The notes beneath the pieces were generated by a model. It saw nothing but the letters and a program-made list of their open reading frames with translations. It made no database searches and was not told the DNA's origin. 64,000 nt of DNA from Aliivibrio salmonicida LFI1238 (GTDB lineage Bacteria > Pseudomonadota > Gammaproteobacteria > Enterobacterales > Vibrionaceae), in NCBI RefSeq assembly GCF_000196495.1, contig NC_011312.1, positions 1,922,001 through 1,986,000 on the forward strand, in the 5' to 3' direction. Shown one piece after another: positions 8,547 to 17,746 of this stretch. Every line of letters begins with the position of its first letter. Position 1 is the stretch's first letter. The translations under genes and the position numbers were made by a program.

Positions 8547-8947
8547 CGTTTCCTACTCACCAAACCTATCGTAACAACAACGTTTCACTCTTCTTCGACT
8601 TCACTACAGAGAGTTGAAATCGTGTACTTTGTGGCTACCCATACTCATCAATATAATTACGTAAAAAGAATCGTTATGGTTCACAAAACAACCAGAAAAA
8701 CACCTATTTTATCCGCTGATGATAGTTGGTTTAGTCAGTTTTAACGCTCATTTCAACACCGTTTCCTTTACATGCATCATCAATATTCATCTAAAAAACG
8801 GCATTATTCATTTCTCTACTACGATTTATTGTTGCTTTAAAAGCAATAGTGATTCACGTTTTACCTTATATATAACCGGATTAAAACAAGTAATAATACG
8901 TTTAACTTACACATTGCACCCTTCACGTTAATGATGGAAAACTGATT
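8547..8947. other. Divergent intergenic region between DUF2256 and the GST gene
   Basis: A 400-bp AT-rich region between divergent genes. It must hold both promoters, but I see no convincing operator, RNA gene or conserved frame. A 70-codon plus-strand frame at 8719-8931 has low-complexity, non-protein-like composition and is not called. Confidence 0.5.
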
Positions 8948-9625
8948 ATGATTATTTTGCACGGTTTTGCCGCTAGTAACTATTACAACCTAGTGAAACA
9001 TGTACTTCTATACAAGCAACTGCCATTCCAAGAAAATCTCATTTACGGTGGTAGTGATGAGCTATTAACAATCAGTCCTGCGGGAAAAGTACCTGCTATA
9101 ACAACGCAAGAAGGCCTTCATCTTTCAGAGTCGAGTGTTATTTGTGATTTTATAGAAGAGACATTCCCTGCGACTCCGCTATACCCTGAAAATGCAGGCG
9201 AACGTGCAGTTATTCGTCAAATAATGAACATAGCAGAGCTTTATTTGGAATTACCAAGCAGACGATTTATACCCTATGTATTGTCAGGTACTGACGTTCC
9301 AGAACCCGTTAAAGCCGAAGTACGCCAAGTATTAACACGTGGAGTCACAGCCTTAAGTAGTTTGTGTCAATTCACGCCTTGGATTGCAGGTGAAGAATTA
9401 ACGATGGCTGATATCTACGTTTATTATATCAACATCATTGTAAGCACTTTTGGTTCTAGCCAACTTGACTGGGACATACTTGCAGAAGTACCAGGAATGA
9501 AAGCATGGAACGATTCTATGAGCCAGTCGATCATTGCTCAAAACGTAGAAGTCGATCGCCAGGCAAACATCCCTGAATTTACCCAAAAAATAAAAGCTCA
9601 AATTCAAGCAGCAAAGACTAAATAA
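8948..9625 (+). CDS. Glutathione S-transferase family protein
   Basis: A 225-aa cytosolic GST. The N-terminal thioredoxin-like domain (residues 1-80) carries FAASNYYNLVKHVLLYK, the cis-proline region GKVPAI and the glutathione-binding LSESSVICDFIEE. The all-helical C-terminal domain follows and contains WIAGEELTMADIYVY, the conserved N-capping motif. Such enzymes conjugate or reduce electrophiles with glutathione. A GGA lies 9 bases before the ATG. An MDR dehydrogenase follows 119 bases later in the same direction, so the two may be a detoxification unit. The class and substrate cannot be assigned. Confidence 0.88.
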   Translation: MIILHGFAASNYYNLVKHVLLYKQLPFQENLIYGGSDELLTISPAGKVPAITTQEGLHLSESSVICDFIEETFPATPLYPENAGERAVIRQIMNIAELYLELPSRRFIPYVLSGTDVPEPVKAEVRQVLTRGVTALSSLCQFTPWIAGEELTMADIYVYYINIIVSTFGSSQLDWDILAEVPGMKAWNDSMSQSIIAQNVEVDRQANIPEFTQKIKAQIQAAKTK

Positions 9626-9744
9626 TACGTAGTGACAAAAACAACCAATACGAAATGTCTACTTGAATTCAGCTACGAACACACTATGGTCAATGCAGCC
9701 ACCTTATTGACTCAACAAATTTACTTCTTTGCCGGAGAAACCTC

Positions 9745-10872
9745 ATGACAAATACAAATATCCAACTTATTTCAACAATTAGCGAAGACAATAAGCTCAC
9801 GCTTTCCCTACAAGACATCGACATGCCACAACCTAATGCCGATGAAGTCGTTATTCGCATTGAAGCTGCCCCATTAAACCCATCTGATTTAGGCGTTTTA
9901 TTCAGTGCCGCTGATATGACTACCGCAGAGCAATCAGGCACAACTCAACATCCTGTGATTACCGCTGATGTTCCTGCTCAGTTTATGCCATCGCTTGCAA
10001 AGCGTGTGGGTAAAGCAATTCCTGTTGGGAATGAAGGCGCAGGAACCGTTATAGCCGCGGGATCATCACCTGCAGCACAAGCGTTAATGGGTAAAACCGT
10101 TGCGGTAATTGGCGGCGGAACTTACCGTCAATTTATCTGTGCTAATGTGCAAAGCTGCTTAGAATTAAAAGAAGGCACGACAGCGAAAGAAGGCGCATCG
10201 TCTTTTGTTAACCCACTTACTGCATTAGCTATGGTAGAAACAATGCGTGCCGAAGGCCATAAAGCCATTATTCATGCCGCCGCGGCGTCTAATCTTGGTC
10301 AAATGTTAAACCGTATTTGTATTGCCGATAACGTCGATTTAATTAACATTGTACGTAAAGAAGAACAAGAAACACTATTACAAGATATGGGCGCAAAATA
10401 CATTGTTAACTCAAGCAGTGAAACTTTCCTTGCTGATTTAACGGCTGCGATTATTGAAACGGGTGCAACGATTGCGTTTGATCCCATTGGTGGCGGTCAA
10501 TTAACCAGTGATATTCTTAACTGCATGGAAGTTGCTGCGGCTCGTGATATGAAAGAACACAGCGTTTATGGTTCTGACACTTTCAAACAAGTGTATATTT
10601 ATGGCGCATTAAACCGTGGCCCTATTACTTTACATCGTAATTTTGGTTTTGCTTGGGGTGTCAATGGATTCTTACTATTCAATGCCTTAGGTAAATTAGG
10701 GACGACAACAGCAATAGCAATGCGTAAACGTGTTGCAGATGAAATCACCACCACATTTGCTAGTAACTACACACATGAAGTGTCATTAGCTGAAGTATTA
10801 CAATTACAATCATTGGCCGCTTATTCTAAACAAGCGACAGGTGAAAAGTACTTAATTACGCCTCAGAAATAG
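9745..10872 (+). CDS. MDR-superfamily zinc-type alcohol dehydrogenase / quinone oxidoreductase-like protein
   Basis: A 375-aa medium-chain dehydrogenase/reductase. The N-terminal GroES-like domain contains IRIEAAPLNPSDLGVLF and GNEGAGTVIAAG. The nucleotide-binding domain follows (AIIHAAAASNLGQMLNRI, then FDPIGGGQLTSDIL). The cysteine set of the structural zinc site is absent, so it is closer to the quinone reductase/crotonyl-CoA reductase type that uses NADPH. GGAG is placed 7 bases upstream of the ATG. The stop codon lies only 2 bases before the left end of an IS66 element, so the gene just escaped disruption. The true substrate is unknown. Confidence 0.85.
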   Translation: MTNTNIQLISTISEDNKLTLSLQDIDMPQPNADEVVIRIEAAPLNPSDLGVLFSAADMTTAEQSGTTQHPVITADVPAQFMPSLAKRVGKAIPVGNEGAGTVIAAGSSPAAQALMGKTVAVIGGGTYRQFICANVQSCLELKEGTTAKEGASSFVNPLTALAMVETMRAEGHKAIIHAAAASNLGQMLNRICIADNVDLINIVRKEEQETLLQDMGAKYIVNSSSETFLADLTAAIIETGATIAFDPIGGGQLTSDILNCMEVAAARDMKEHSVYGSDTFKQVYIYGALNRGPITLHRNFGFAWGVNGFLLFNALGKLGTTTAIAMRKRVADEITTTFASNYTHEVSLAEVLQLQSLAAYSKQATGEKYLITPQK

Positions 10873-10955
10873 ACGTAAGCGTGCGGGGAACTACACCTAA
10901 CAAATAAAATTCATTATGCGTATCTTACGATCTTTCATTTAACGAGAACGTAATT

Positions 10956-11270
10956 ATGCAAAAAGATAAAAAGAGAACACCAGAGCAATGGCACGCTCTA
11001 TTTGAATCTCAGCAATCTAGCAAGCTTAGTGCCGCTGAATTTTGTCGTAACCATAATATTCTGCCAAAGACATTTAGTGCACGTAAAGCACGATGGAAAC
11101 AAAAGATTAACGCTTCTACTTTCTTGAAAGTAGAAGCGTTAACATCAACTATCATCGCCACTCCACAATTACCAGATATTCAACTTTCTATCGGAAAATT
11201 GCGATTAACATTGCCAGCTAATACTGAACCTCACTGGATAGGACTCTTATTAAAAGGGTATCAATCATGA
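10956..11270 (+). CDS. tnpA: IS66 accessory protein TnpA
   Basis: A 104-aa protein of the IS66 OrfA/TnpA type, with an N-terminal helix-turn-helix-like region (TPEQWHALFESQQSSKLSAA, then EFCRNHNI). It is the first of three IS genes and overlaps tnpB by 4 bases (ATGA). It is needed with TnpB for efficient transposition in studied IS66 elements. This copy is intact, unlike the one in copy C. Confidence 0.9.
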   Translation: MQKDKKRTPEQWHALFESQQSSKLSAAEFCRNHNILPKTFSARKARWKQKINASTFLKVEALTSTIIATPQLPDIQLSIGKLRLTLPANTEPHWIGLLLKGYQS

Positions 11271-11614
11271 ATGTATTTACTGATGTTTCCACCATTTATC
11301 TTCATCGTGATTTTGTCGATTTTCGCAAGGCCATTAATGGCCTTGTCGTGATTGTTGAGCAAGAAATGCAACTATCACCGTTTAGTGATGCTCTATTTAT
11401 ATTTTGCAATAAGCCTCGTGATAAACTCAAAATATTGTATTGGGATAAAACAGGATTCGCTTTATGGTACAAGCGATTAGATGAAGACCGCTTCAAATGG
11501 CCACGAAATATAAATAACGATACGTTAGCATTATCAGAGCAGCAACTGACACTGCTATTACAAGGTTTTGATATCTTAGGACATCAACCGGTACATTATC
11601 AAACAACCCTTTAA
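11267..11614 (+). CDS. tnpB: IS66 accessory protein TnpB
   Basis: A 115-aa IS66 Orf2/TnpB protein with the family core VDFRKAINGL, DALFIFCNKPRDKLKIL and YWDKTGFALWYKRL. It is translationally coupled to tnpA through the ATGA overlap. The same protein is encoded without change in copy C at 44663-45010. Confidence 0.94.
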   Translation: MNVFTDVSTIYLHRDFVDFRKAINGLVVIVEQEMQLSPFSDALFIFCNKPRDKLKILYWDKTGFALWYKRLDEDRFKWPRNINNDTLALSEQQLTLLLQGFDILGHQPVHYQTTL

Positions 11615-11685
11615 ATAGTTGATTCTCAGTCAAGAATAGGAGGCAACCGATTGATTACCTGTATTATCGTTATATAGTCATCTAC

Positions 11686-13172
11686 ATGACTGATAAAATA
11701 AAACCACTTCCTGATACCATTGACGAGCTGAAAGCACTTGTGCTTCAGCTTGAAAATAAATATAACCGTCTTCTAGAGCAATTTCGGCTGGCTCAACATC
11801 AGCGCTTTGGTAAAAGCAGTGAATCTGACTCGACTCAATTTGATTTATTCAATGAAACAGAAGAAGAAATCATCATTGAAAATGATGACACACAAACGAT
11901 TACCTACACTCGTCAAAAGCCAAAACGCCAACGCTTACCTGAAGACTTACCGCGTACTGTTATTATCCACGACATAAAAGATAAAACTTGTAAGTGTTGC
12001 GGTCTAGAGATGCATGCGATGGGTAAAGACATCAGTGAAAAGTTGGAATTTGTACCAGCTAAAGTGGAAGTTATTCAACATGTTCGTCCTAAATATGCTT
12101 GCCGAAATTGTGAAAAAAACAATACTTCAGTAGACATTAAACAAGCCCCAATGCCAGCGTCACCAATCCCTAAAGGGATTGCGACCGCAAGTTTACTTGC
12201 TCAAATTATTACGGCTAAATTTCAATACAGTCTTCCACTTTATCGTCAAGAAACGTTATTTCAGCAATGGGGTATCATTATTGGACGGCGAACGATGGCG
12301 GATTGGTTAATAAAATGCTCGGTACTATTTACCCCTCTTAATAACGAGTTACATCGTATTTTGCTTGAACAACCCACTCTGCATTGTGATGAAACAACGG
12401 TAAATGTGTTGGATGTTGAAAAAGCAAAATGTTATATGTGGGTCTACTGCTCTGGCTATGATTCTCCAGGCTCTGGTGTTTTGCCTGGAATTGTACTTTA
12501 TGATTATCAATCTAGCAGGCATGGCTACCATCCAGTTAACTTTTTAAAAGGTATAACGGGTATTTACATACCGATGGTTACCAAGGTTATGAACAAACTG
12601 AAGCGATGTTAGTTGGCTGTTGGGCACACGCACGTCGACGATTTATTGAGGCTCAACGTGTTCAAGTAAAAGGGAAAACAGGGAGTGCAGATTGGGTATT
12701 GAGTAAAATCCAAAAGCTATACCGGATCGAATCGTTATTAAAAGAGGCTTCCCCTGAAGCCAAGTATGTTGCTAGGCAGACAGAAGCCCGCGATTTACTT
12801 AAAGAGCTCCGTGATTGGCTTGATAGCGCAGTTAGTCGAGTATCACCTAAAACAAAATTAGGTGAGGCGATTAGCTATACATTAAATCAATGGGATAAAT
12901 TAGTTCGTTATATTGATGATGGATTGTTATCTATTGATAACAATCGAGCAGAGCGAGCGGTTAAACCGTTTGTTATCGGCCGGAAAAACTGGTTATTTTC
13001 GGGTTCAACGGCTGGTGCAGATTCAAGTGCAATGCTTTACAGCATTGTAGAAACAGCAAAGGCAAACGGATTAATCCCTTACGATTATATTAGGTATTGT
13101 CTAGATCGTTTATGTGTTGGATCGCCAGATATCGATTCACTTTTACCTTGGAATGTAAAAGACAAGGTGTAG
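11686..13172 (+). pseudogene. tnpC: IS66 transposase TnpC, frameshifted
   Basis: The DDE transposase of IS66. The first part (from 11686) has the N-terminal coiled-coil LQLENKYNRLLEQFR, a CxxC zinc-finger region (CKCCGLEM, ACRNCEKN) and the core start LHCDETTVNVLD. A single-base loss near 12551, compared with copy C, breaks the frame in FLKGYNGY. The remainder resumes in another frame (GCWAHARRRFIEA, then SIDNNRAERAVKPFVIGRKN with the final acidic region). The product is split into about 308 and 188 residues and should be inactive unless the base loss is a sequencing error. Confidence 0.9.
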
Positions 13173-13188
13173 TTCCCCGCACGCTTAC

Positions 13189-13558
13189 AATATTGTTTTA
13201 GCTGATGGTGTTGTTTTCTCGTGACTGTATTTTTATGTAGACTTAATGAATCTAGATTGATATTTGCTTGTTTGATGCGTTCTTCAATGGCGTTTTGAAC
13301 ACGCTCTAATGTATCGATTTTATTTGCTTGTAGCCCTTCATTCATAAGCTTTACTTGTTGCAGGACATTCTTTGTTAGTTGGGCGTTAGTGAGTGCGAGG
13401 GGGAAAGTGTGAGTGCTTAATTCTGTAAATTGCTCACCAACCCGGTCGATACCTCTACTGCTAATTAAAGAAAGAAAAATTAAACAAAGTACGATGCCGG
13501 TAAGAAGTGCGGTAAACGCTTGGATCAGAGAAATAGAACGTCGTTGTTTAAATATCAT
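13189..13558 (-). pseudogene. N-terminal fragment of a methyl-accepting chemotaxis protein, cut by IS66
   Basis: Starts at 13558 with MIFKQRRSISLIQAFTALL, giving a first membrane helix (about residues 12-32) and the beginning of a helical periplasmic sensor domain (LTNAQLTKNVLQQVKLMNEG). After about 123 codons the frame runs into the terminal repeat of IS66 copy A. No signalling domain follows. A headless receptor C-terminus that begins at a second membrane helix lies at 25690-26730 on the opposite strand, next to another IS66 end. The two are most simply the halves of one gene separated by an inversion. Confidence 0.82.
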
Positions 13559-13671
13559 CTATAACCTACGCAAATAATAATGAGTGACTAAGTGGTAGAT
13601 GCTAAATGGATCAAATGACAACGGTGTTACATCCATATGTCACTTTTATGTCATGAAAGGTTATTGTTTTT

Positions 13672-13708
13672 TAAGCAAAAAAAATAGGAAGCCCGCAGGT
13701 TTCCTATT
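13672..13708 (-). terminator. Terminator of tcyP
   Basis: On the minus strand a stem AATAGGAA / TTCCTATT is followed by a run of eight T, just downstream of the tcyP stop. Confidence 0.8.
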
Positions 13709-13732
13709 GAAAATGAATGGGGCTATTTAGAA

Positions 13733-15103
13733 TTACACTTGTGCGCTTTCTACTTGTTCATCGGTACTTTTTTCACCAAGTACTCGGCTTGTGATGGTTC
13801 CGGCTGTCATCGCGCCACTGACGTTAAGTGCAGTACGAGCCATATCAATAAGAGGCTCAATCGAAATAAGTAGTGCGGCGATGGTTACAGGTAAGCCCAT
13901 AGCAGGAAGAACGATTAATGCCGCAAATGTTGCACCGCCACCGACACCTGCAATACCAAATGAACTGACAGTAATAATCGCAACCAGAGAAAGAATAAAG
14001 TGAGCGTCAATTGGAATCCCCATTGTTGGTGCAACCATTACCGCTAGCATTGCAGGGTAGATACCTGCACACCCATTTTGGCCAATCGTTGCACCAAACG
14101 TAGCTGATAAATTTGCAATCGCAGGCGGGACGCGCAGCTTAGTAATTTGAGCTTGTACATTCAATGGAATCGTTGCCGCTGAGCTGCGAGAGCTGAATGC
14201 AAATGTTAATACAGGCCAAATTTTCTTGAAGTAATCAATTGGGTTTACGCCAACAAAAGAAACTAATAAACCGTGTACTGCAAACATCAATAAGATCGCG
14301 ACATAAGATGCCACGATAAAACCAAGTAAGTTTAAAATATCTGCAGCGTTTGATGTTGCGACGACTTTAGTTAATAACGCTAAAATACCGTAAGGTGTTA
14401 GTGCCATGATCATTTTAACTAAACGCATGACTATTGACTGTGCAACTTCAACAAACGTATTGATTGGTCCGGCGAGTTCTTCTTTTTCTTGGCTGACTTT
14501 ACGCGCAGCAATACCCGCTAAAATTGCAAAAATGACGACGGCAATAATAGAGGTTGAGCGAGTGCCAGTTAAATCGGCAAAAGGATTGGTGGGAATAAAA
14601 CTAACTAACATTTGAGGGATGGTTAAATCACTGACGCTGCTCATGCGAGATTCTAATACGGCAACGCGAGCGGTTTCACGAACGCCTTCTGTTAAGCCTG
14701 CTGCTGTTAAACCAAAGGCTTGAGTTACCCCGATACCGATAAGGGCAGAAATCATAGTGGTAAATAGAAGTACGCCAATCGTGACGCCACTGATCTTACC
14801 TAAAGAGCCTGATTTATCCAGTTTCACTACCGCAGAAAACATAGAGACTAATACTAATGGCATGATAACCATTTTTAGTAAGCCAACATAACCGCTGCCA
14901 ACAACATTTACCCAATCAAGCGTGGTCTTAATGATGGCACTGCCTTCACCATGAATAAGTTGAAGTGCTAACCCATAAACGCTACCCGCAATTAAGCCAA
15001 TAAGCACAAGGCGAGATAAGGTGTATTCTTTACGCTGTTGCGTATTAAGAAAAAAGATAAGACCGATAAAGACGATCAAATTGATGATAACGGCTAATGA
15101 CAT
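13733..15103 (-). CDS. tcyP: L-cystine symporter TcyP (YdjN type)
   Basis: A 456-aa inner-membrane sodium/dicarboxylate-symporter family protein. Similarity to E. coli YdjN runs from the N-terminus (IINLIVFIGLIFFLNTQQ, GSGYVGLLKMVIMPLVLVS) to the C-terminal transport core (AFSSRSSAATIPLNVQAQ, GATIGQNGCAGIYPAMLAVM). Eight or more hydrophobic helices and the two re-entrant-hairpin serine-rich regions typical of the fold are visible. It imports L-cystine and related sulfur compounds. It is monocistronic with its own terminator. In the proposed unrearranged order it would lie close to the chemoreceptor. Confidence 0.9.
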   Translation of the reverse strand: MSLAVIINLIVFIGLIFFLNTQQRKEYTLSRLVLIGLIAGSVYGLALQLIHGEGSAIIKTTLDWVNVVGSGYVGLLKMVIMPLVLVSMFSAVVKLDKSGSLGKISGVTIGVLLFTTMISALIGIGVTQAFGLTAAGLTEGVRETARVAVLESRMSSVSDLTIPQMLVSFIPTNPFADLTGTRSTSIIAVVIFAILAGIAARKVSQEKEELAGPINTFVEVAQSIVMRLVKMIMALTPYGILALLTKVVATSNAADILNLLGFIVASYVAILLMFAVHGLLVSFVGVNPIDYFKKIWPVLTFAFSSRSSAATIPLNVQAQITKLRVPPAIANLSATFGATIGQNGCAGIYPAMLAVMVAPTMGIPIDAHFILSLVAIITVSSFGIAGVGGGATFAALIVLPAMGLPVTIAALLISIEPLIDMARTALNVSGAMTAGTITSRVLGEKSTDEQVESAQV

Positions 15104-15359
15104 ACTGCTTTTCCTGTTTATTTATGTGCTCGTTATTTTGTCGATTTGACACAAGCTCTTTATATTTAAAATCATAGTAACGATAAGCTACTCAGTATGA
15201 TAATTAGAAAAAGTTAGTCTATATAACCAAATGGAATATAAATCATTTATTAGGTTATATTTAAGTCAATAAGCTCCCTGAAATAGAGAATCTATAGAAC
15301 AGAAGGAGGGGATGAGTTACCCTTTCTAAATAATAAAAAGTTATCAAAAAGGAAAACAA

Positions 15360-16001
15360 ATGGATCAAGAATTTTGGCAAAAAAAATGGGCGAGTAACGT
15401 CATTGGTTTTCATTTACCAGATACCAATCCCGTCTTGTCGGAGTTTTGGAAAGCCTTAAACCCCACTCGTGAACAAACAGTGTTTGTACCATTATGTGGC
15501 AAATCAATGGATCTAGATTGGCTTGCAGAGAGACACAATTCAGTTTCTGGGGTTGAGTTAAGCCAAATTGCAGTACGTGCATTTTTTGCAGAGCGTTTAT
15601 ACACACCGACGGTGACGACATTAAGTAGTACGCTTGAGCTGTATGATTTTGACGAATTTACTATTTTTGCTGGCGATTATTTTACTGCACCCATTGAGGC
15701 GACCGATCTAATTTATGATCGTGCAGCCTTAGTGGCGTTGCCTAAAGAGATGCGATCTGAATACGTGCAAGTATTACGTTCTCGTTTAAAAGAGGGAGGG
15801 CGTATCTTGTTAGTGACATTAGATTATGACCAAAATGAAATGTCAGGGCCTCCTTTCTCAGTACCAGAGGATGAAGTACGTTCGTTGTTTTCAGGTATGA
15901 GCATCACAAAATTACAACGTGATGAAGCAGATGCTGATCATCCTAGAATTAAAAAAGGATTAACTCGCTTTGCAGAAGAAGTGTGGTTGATTAAGAGTTA
16001 G
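15360..16001 (+). CDS. tpm: Thiopurine S-methyltransferase
   Basis: A 213-aa SAM-dependent methyltransferase of the TPMT family. The start MDQEFWQKKWASNVIGFHL and the block VFVPLCGKSMDLDWLAER (SAM motif I) are diagnostic, and YDRAALVALPKEMR and RILLVTLDYDQNEMSGPPF follow in order. Bacterial members methylate thiols and also selenium or tellurium oxyanion products. It diverges from tcyP across a 256-bp region. An AAAAGG motif lies close before the ATG. Confidence 0.94.
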   Translation: MDQEFWQKKWASNVIGFHLPDTNPVLSEFWKALNPTREQTVFVPLCGKSMDLDWLAERHNSVSGVELSQIAVRAFFAERLYTPTVTTLSSTLELYDFDEFTIFAGDYFTAPIEATDLIYDRAALVALPKEMRSEYVQVLRSRLKEGGRILLVTLDYDQNEMSGPPFSVPEDEVRSLFSGMSITKLQRDEADADHPRIKKGLTRFAEEVWLIKS

Positions 16002-16024
16002 AAAACGAAAAATTTTTGAACAAT

Positions 16025-16061
16025 AAAAAAGCCGTCAGATGATTAATTTGACGGCTTTTTT
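16025..16061. terminator. Bidirectional terminator between tpm and the phosphonate-like operon
   Basis: AAAAAAGCCGTCA and TGACGGCTTTTTT flank a short loop, with A and T runs on both sides, so it can serve tpm (plus) and the convergent operon ending at 16151 (minus). Confidence 0.85.
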
Positions 16062-16071
16062 ATTGAGTACC

Positions 16072-16111
16072 ATGAGTGCATTTCAATATTTATGAGTGCA
16101 TTTCAATATTT
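16072..16111. repeat. 20-bp direct tandem repeat, two copies
   Basis: ATGAGTGCATTTCAATATTT occurs twice end to end (16072-16091 and 16092-16111), and a partial third copy (ATGAG) follows. It lies in the short gap between the terminator and the operon end. No function is evident. Confidence 0.85.
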
Positions 16112-16150
16112 ATGAGTTAATTGAGAATGCATTTATAGTTTTATTATTAG

Positions 16151-16897
16151 TTACTTTCGATAAATCGTAGCCGCTTCACTAAAGTCTTCTAACGTATCAA
16201 TCTCAATCCATTTCAAACCCGTAATATCTAATCCGTAAAAAGGAACGTGTTTTTCAATAAGACGATCGTAAGCTTCTTCATAATATTCTTGATGATTTTT
16301 TTCGTCTTCCATCATGAGTTTTAATTCAGAAAAAAGCGTAATAGCTGTTGAGCTAGAAATTTTCTCAATACCAATAGATTCGCCAATGGCTTCTACCGGG
16401 TTTACTGATTTGTTTGCTTTTAGTACACGGTTATCATCGGTTAGTATGACCTTAACTTCTTCGGCGTCTAACTGAATGTTTTTGTCAAAGCAGAGGCAAT
16501 TTTCATGATTGTTTTTGATAAGGTTACGCAGAATATCGTTGTCAAAAACCACATCGGCATCAAACTTAATAAAACCTGAATTTCCGACGTATTTTTCAGT
16601 CAGCATTAATGAATAGCCAGTATTCGTGCTTTCATAGTTTTCATTAACAATGTAAGTCACATTTAAATCAGGGAAAGTATCGTTAACAAACGCTTTTATC
16701 TGATCTTGTAAATAGCCTAATACAATGATTACTTCAGAAATGCCACAATGTAGTATGTTTGTGATCATCATTTCTAAAATAGGTTTACCTTCAATCTTTA
16801 AAAGGCTTTTAGGGCAATTATCCGTTAGCGGTCTGATTCTTGACCCGACGCCTGCGGCTAGAATGATGGCTTTCATTGGTGAGTTATTTTTATTCAT
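16151..16897 (-). CDS. Sugar-1-P/alcohol-P nucleotidyltransferase, probable CTP:2-aminoethylphosphonate (PntC) or phosphocholine cytidylyltransferase
   Basis: A 248-aa NTP-transferase fold enzyme. The signature loop reads LAAGVGSRIRPLTDNCPKSL (Gly-rich, Arg, then Pro-Lys) with the metal aspartates in IKFDADVVFDND. It belongs to the LicC/PntC type that makes CDP-linked alcohols. It is the third gene of an operon after a PhnW-like aminotransferase and a CDP-alcohol phosphatidyltransferase, which favours 2-aminoethylphosphonate as substrate. PntC is known to be fused to the AEP transaminase in some bacteria. The first ATG and an in-frame ATG 7 codons later share the same 9-base lead-in, so the start is uncertain. 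Phosphocholine or phosphoethanolamine remain alternatives. Confidence 0.8.
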   Translation of the reverse strand: MNKNNSPMKAIILAAGVGSRIRPLTDNCPKSLLKIEGKPILEMMITNILHCGISEVIIVLGYLQDQIKAFVNDTFPDLNVTYIVNENYESTNTGYSLMLTEKYVGNSGFIKFDADVVFDNDILRNLIKNNHENCLCFDKNIQLDAEEVKVILTDDNRVLKANKSVNPVEAIGESIGIEKISSSTAITLFSELKLMMEDEKNHQEYYEEAYDRLIEKHVPFYGLDITGLKWIEIDTLEDFSEAATIYRK

Positions 16898-16972
16898 TGG
16901 TGAGTTTGCTCTATAGAAGTGGGGCTTTAAAATAAAAAGGAGATGAGGTCGTTTGGTTAAACGTGAATCACT

Positions 16973-17746
16973 CTAGTTTTGATTTTGTTCTTTCAATTGC
17001 GCTATTTGGCTCAAACTTCGTTTTATGGCATAAATAAACTGACTGAGAGCAAATAGAATTAACATCGGCGTTAAGACATTGAAGATTAATGCTGCGGATA
17101 ACATAAAGATAAATACGCCTTCATTGAAAAATACAATTTTGCGTTGTTCGTTGAAGAACCAACGAAGATTCTCTGCTGTGCTGAAACTTATACCCGCTTT
17201 TTCAATCGTTGGTTCGGTTGTGTCTTTGGCGGGTATTTGCTTTATCTGGTCAGAATCATTCTGCATTTTTGTGTAAAGGAACATATATTTTGAATAGCCA
17301 CGTAAAGAATAGAAAGTGACTCCGGCGAAGGCTAACAATAGAGGCGTTATACTTTGTGTTTGATCGTAAGCTGCATAACCTACAGCGCCGAACCAAAGCG
17401 CTACTTGAAGGTGATCTGTCAATTTGTCATAGTAACTGCCAGTAGGAGAACTGGTTTTACGAAAGCGCGCCATCTGACCATCCATGCAATCAAGTGTATG
17501 ACTAAATTGTATTAAAAAAGCAGCGATAACAAAGTTAATGTGGCCACCAATAACAATAAGCGCGACTGAAACGAGAGCAACTAGAAATGACAGTAAAGTA
17601 ATAATATTTGGGGTTAACCACTTAATATCAACGACAAAATAATTAGCAAAAATAGCTAATGGTGAAGTCACAAAAGATGACCACCATTCGTCGTCCTTAT
17701 TTTTAGTTGCCCATAATTTGGTTAATTTTTCATTTGAAATATTCAT
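16973..17746 (-). CDS. CDP-alcohol phosphatidyltransferase family membrane enzyme
   Basis: A 257-aa integral membrane protein with the diagnostic motif D-G-x2-A-R-x8-G-x3-D-x3-D, seen as DGQMARFRKTSSPTGSYYDK followed by LTD. About six hydrophobic segments surround it (PNIITLLSFLVALVSVALIV, NFVIAAFLIQFSHTLDC, YAIKRSL at the end). Such enzymes transfer a phosphoalcohol or phosphonoalcohol from CDP-X to a lipid or other acceptor. Its ATG follows the stop of the aminotransferase gene with no gap (TAAATG), so they are coupled. With the neighbours it could make a 2-aminoethylphosphonate-headgroup lipid; this is inference. Confidence 0.9.
   Translation of the reverse strand: MNISNEKLTKLWATKNKDDEWWSSFVTSPLAIFANYFVVDIKWLTPNIITLLSFLVALVSVALIVIGGHINFVIAAFLIQFSHTLDCMDGQMARFRKTSSPTGSYYDKLTDHLQVALWFGAVGYAAYDQTQSITPLLLAFAGVTFYSLRGYSKYMFLYTKMQNDSDQIKQIPAKDTTEPTIEKAGISFSTAENLRWFFNEQRKIVFFNEGVFIFMLSAALIFNVLTPMLILFALSQFIYAIKRSLSQIAQLKEQNQN

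Larger units (their letters stand above)
10875..13188 (+). mobile_element. IS66-family insertion sequence, copy A (2314 bp)
   Basis: The element is bounded by inverted repeats starting GTAAGCGTGCGGGGAACTAC and ending with the complement. It carries the IS66 gene set tnpA-tnpB-tnpC in order. The 8 bases outside the two ends (AAATAGAC and AATATTGT) do not match, although IS66 elements normally make an 8-bp target duplication, so the two flanks did not start as one site. The right flank is the interior of a chemoreceptor gene. TnpC is frameshifted, so this copy cannot transpose alone. Confidence 0.95.

Noticed and set aside
8719..8931. A 70-codon plus-strand frame upstream of the GST gene
   Set aside because: Low-complexity composition, no good start signal, and it occupies promoter sequence.
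13085..13188. The continuation of the receptor N-terminal frame into the IS
   Set aside because: Those residues are read from the IS terminal sequence and are not part of the receptor.
10875..13188. A simple IS insertion with target duplication at copy A
   Set aside because: The 8-base flanks differ, so the current flanks do not derive from one insertion site.
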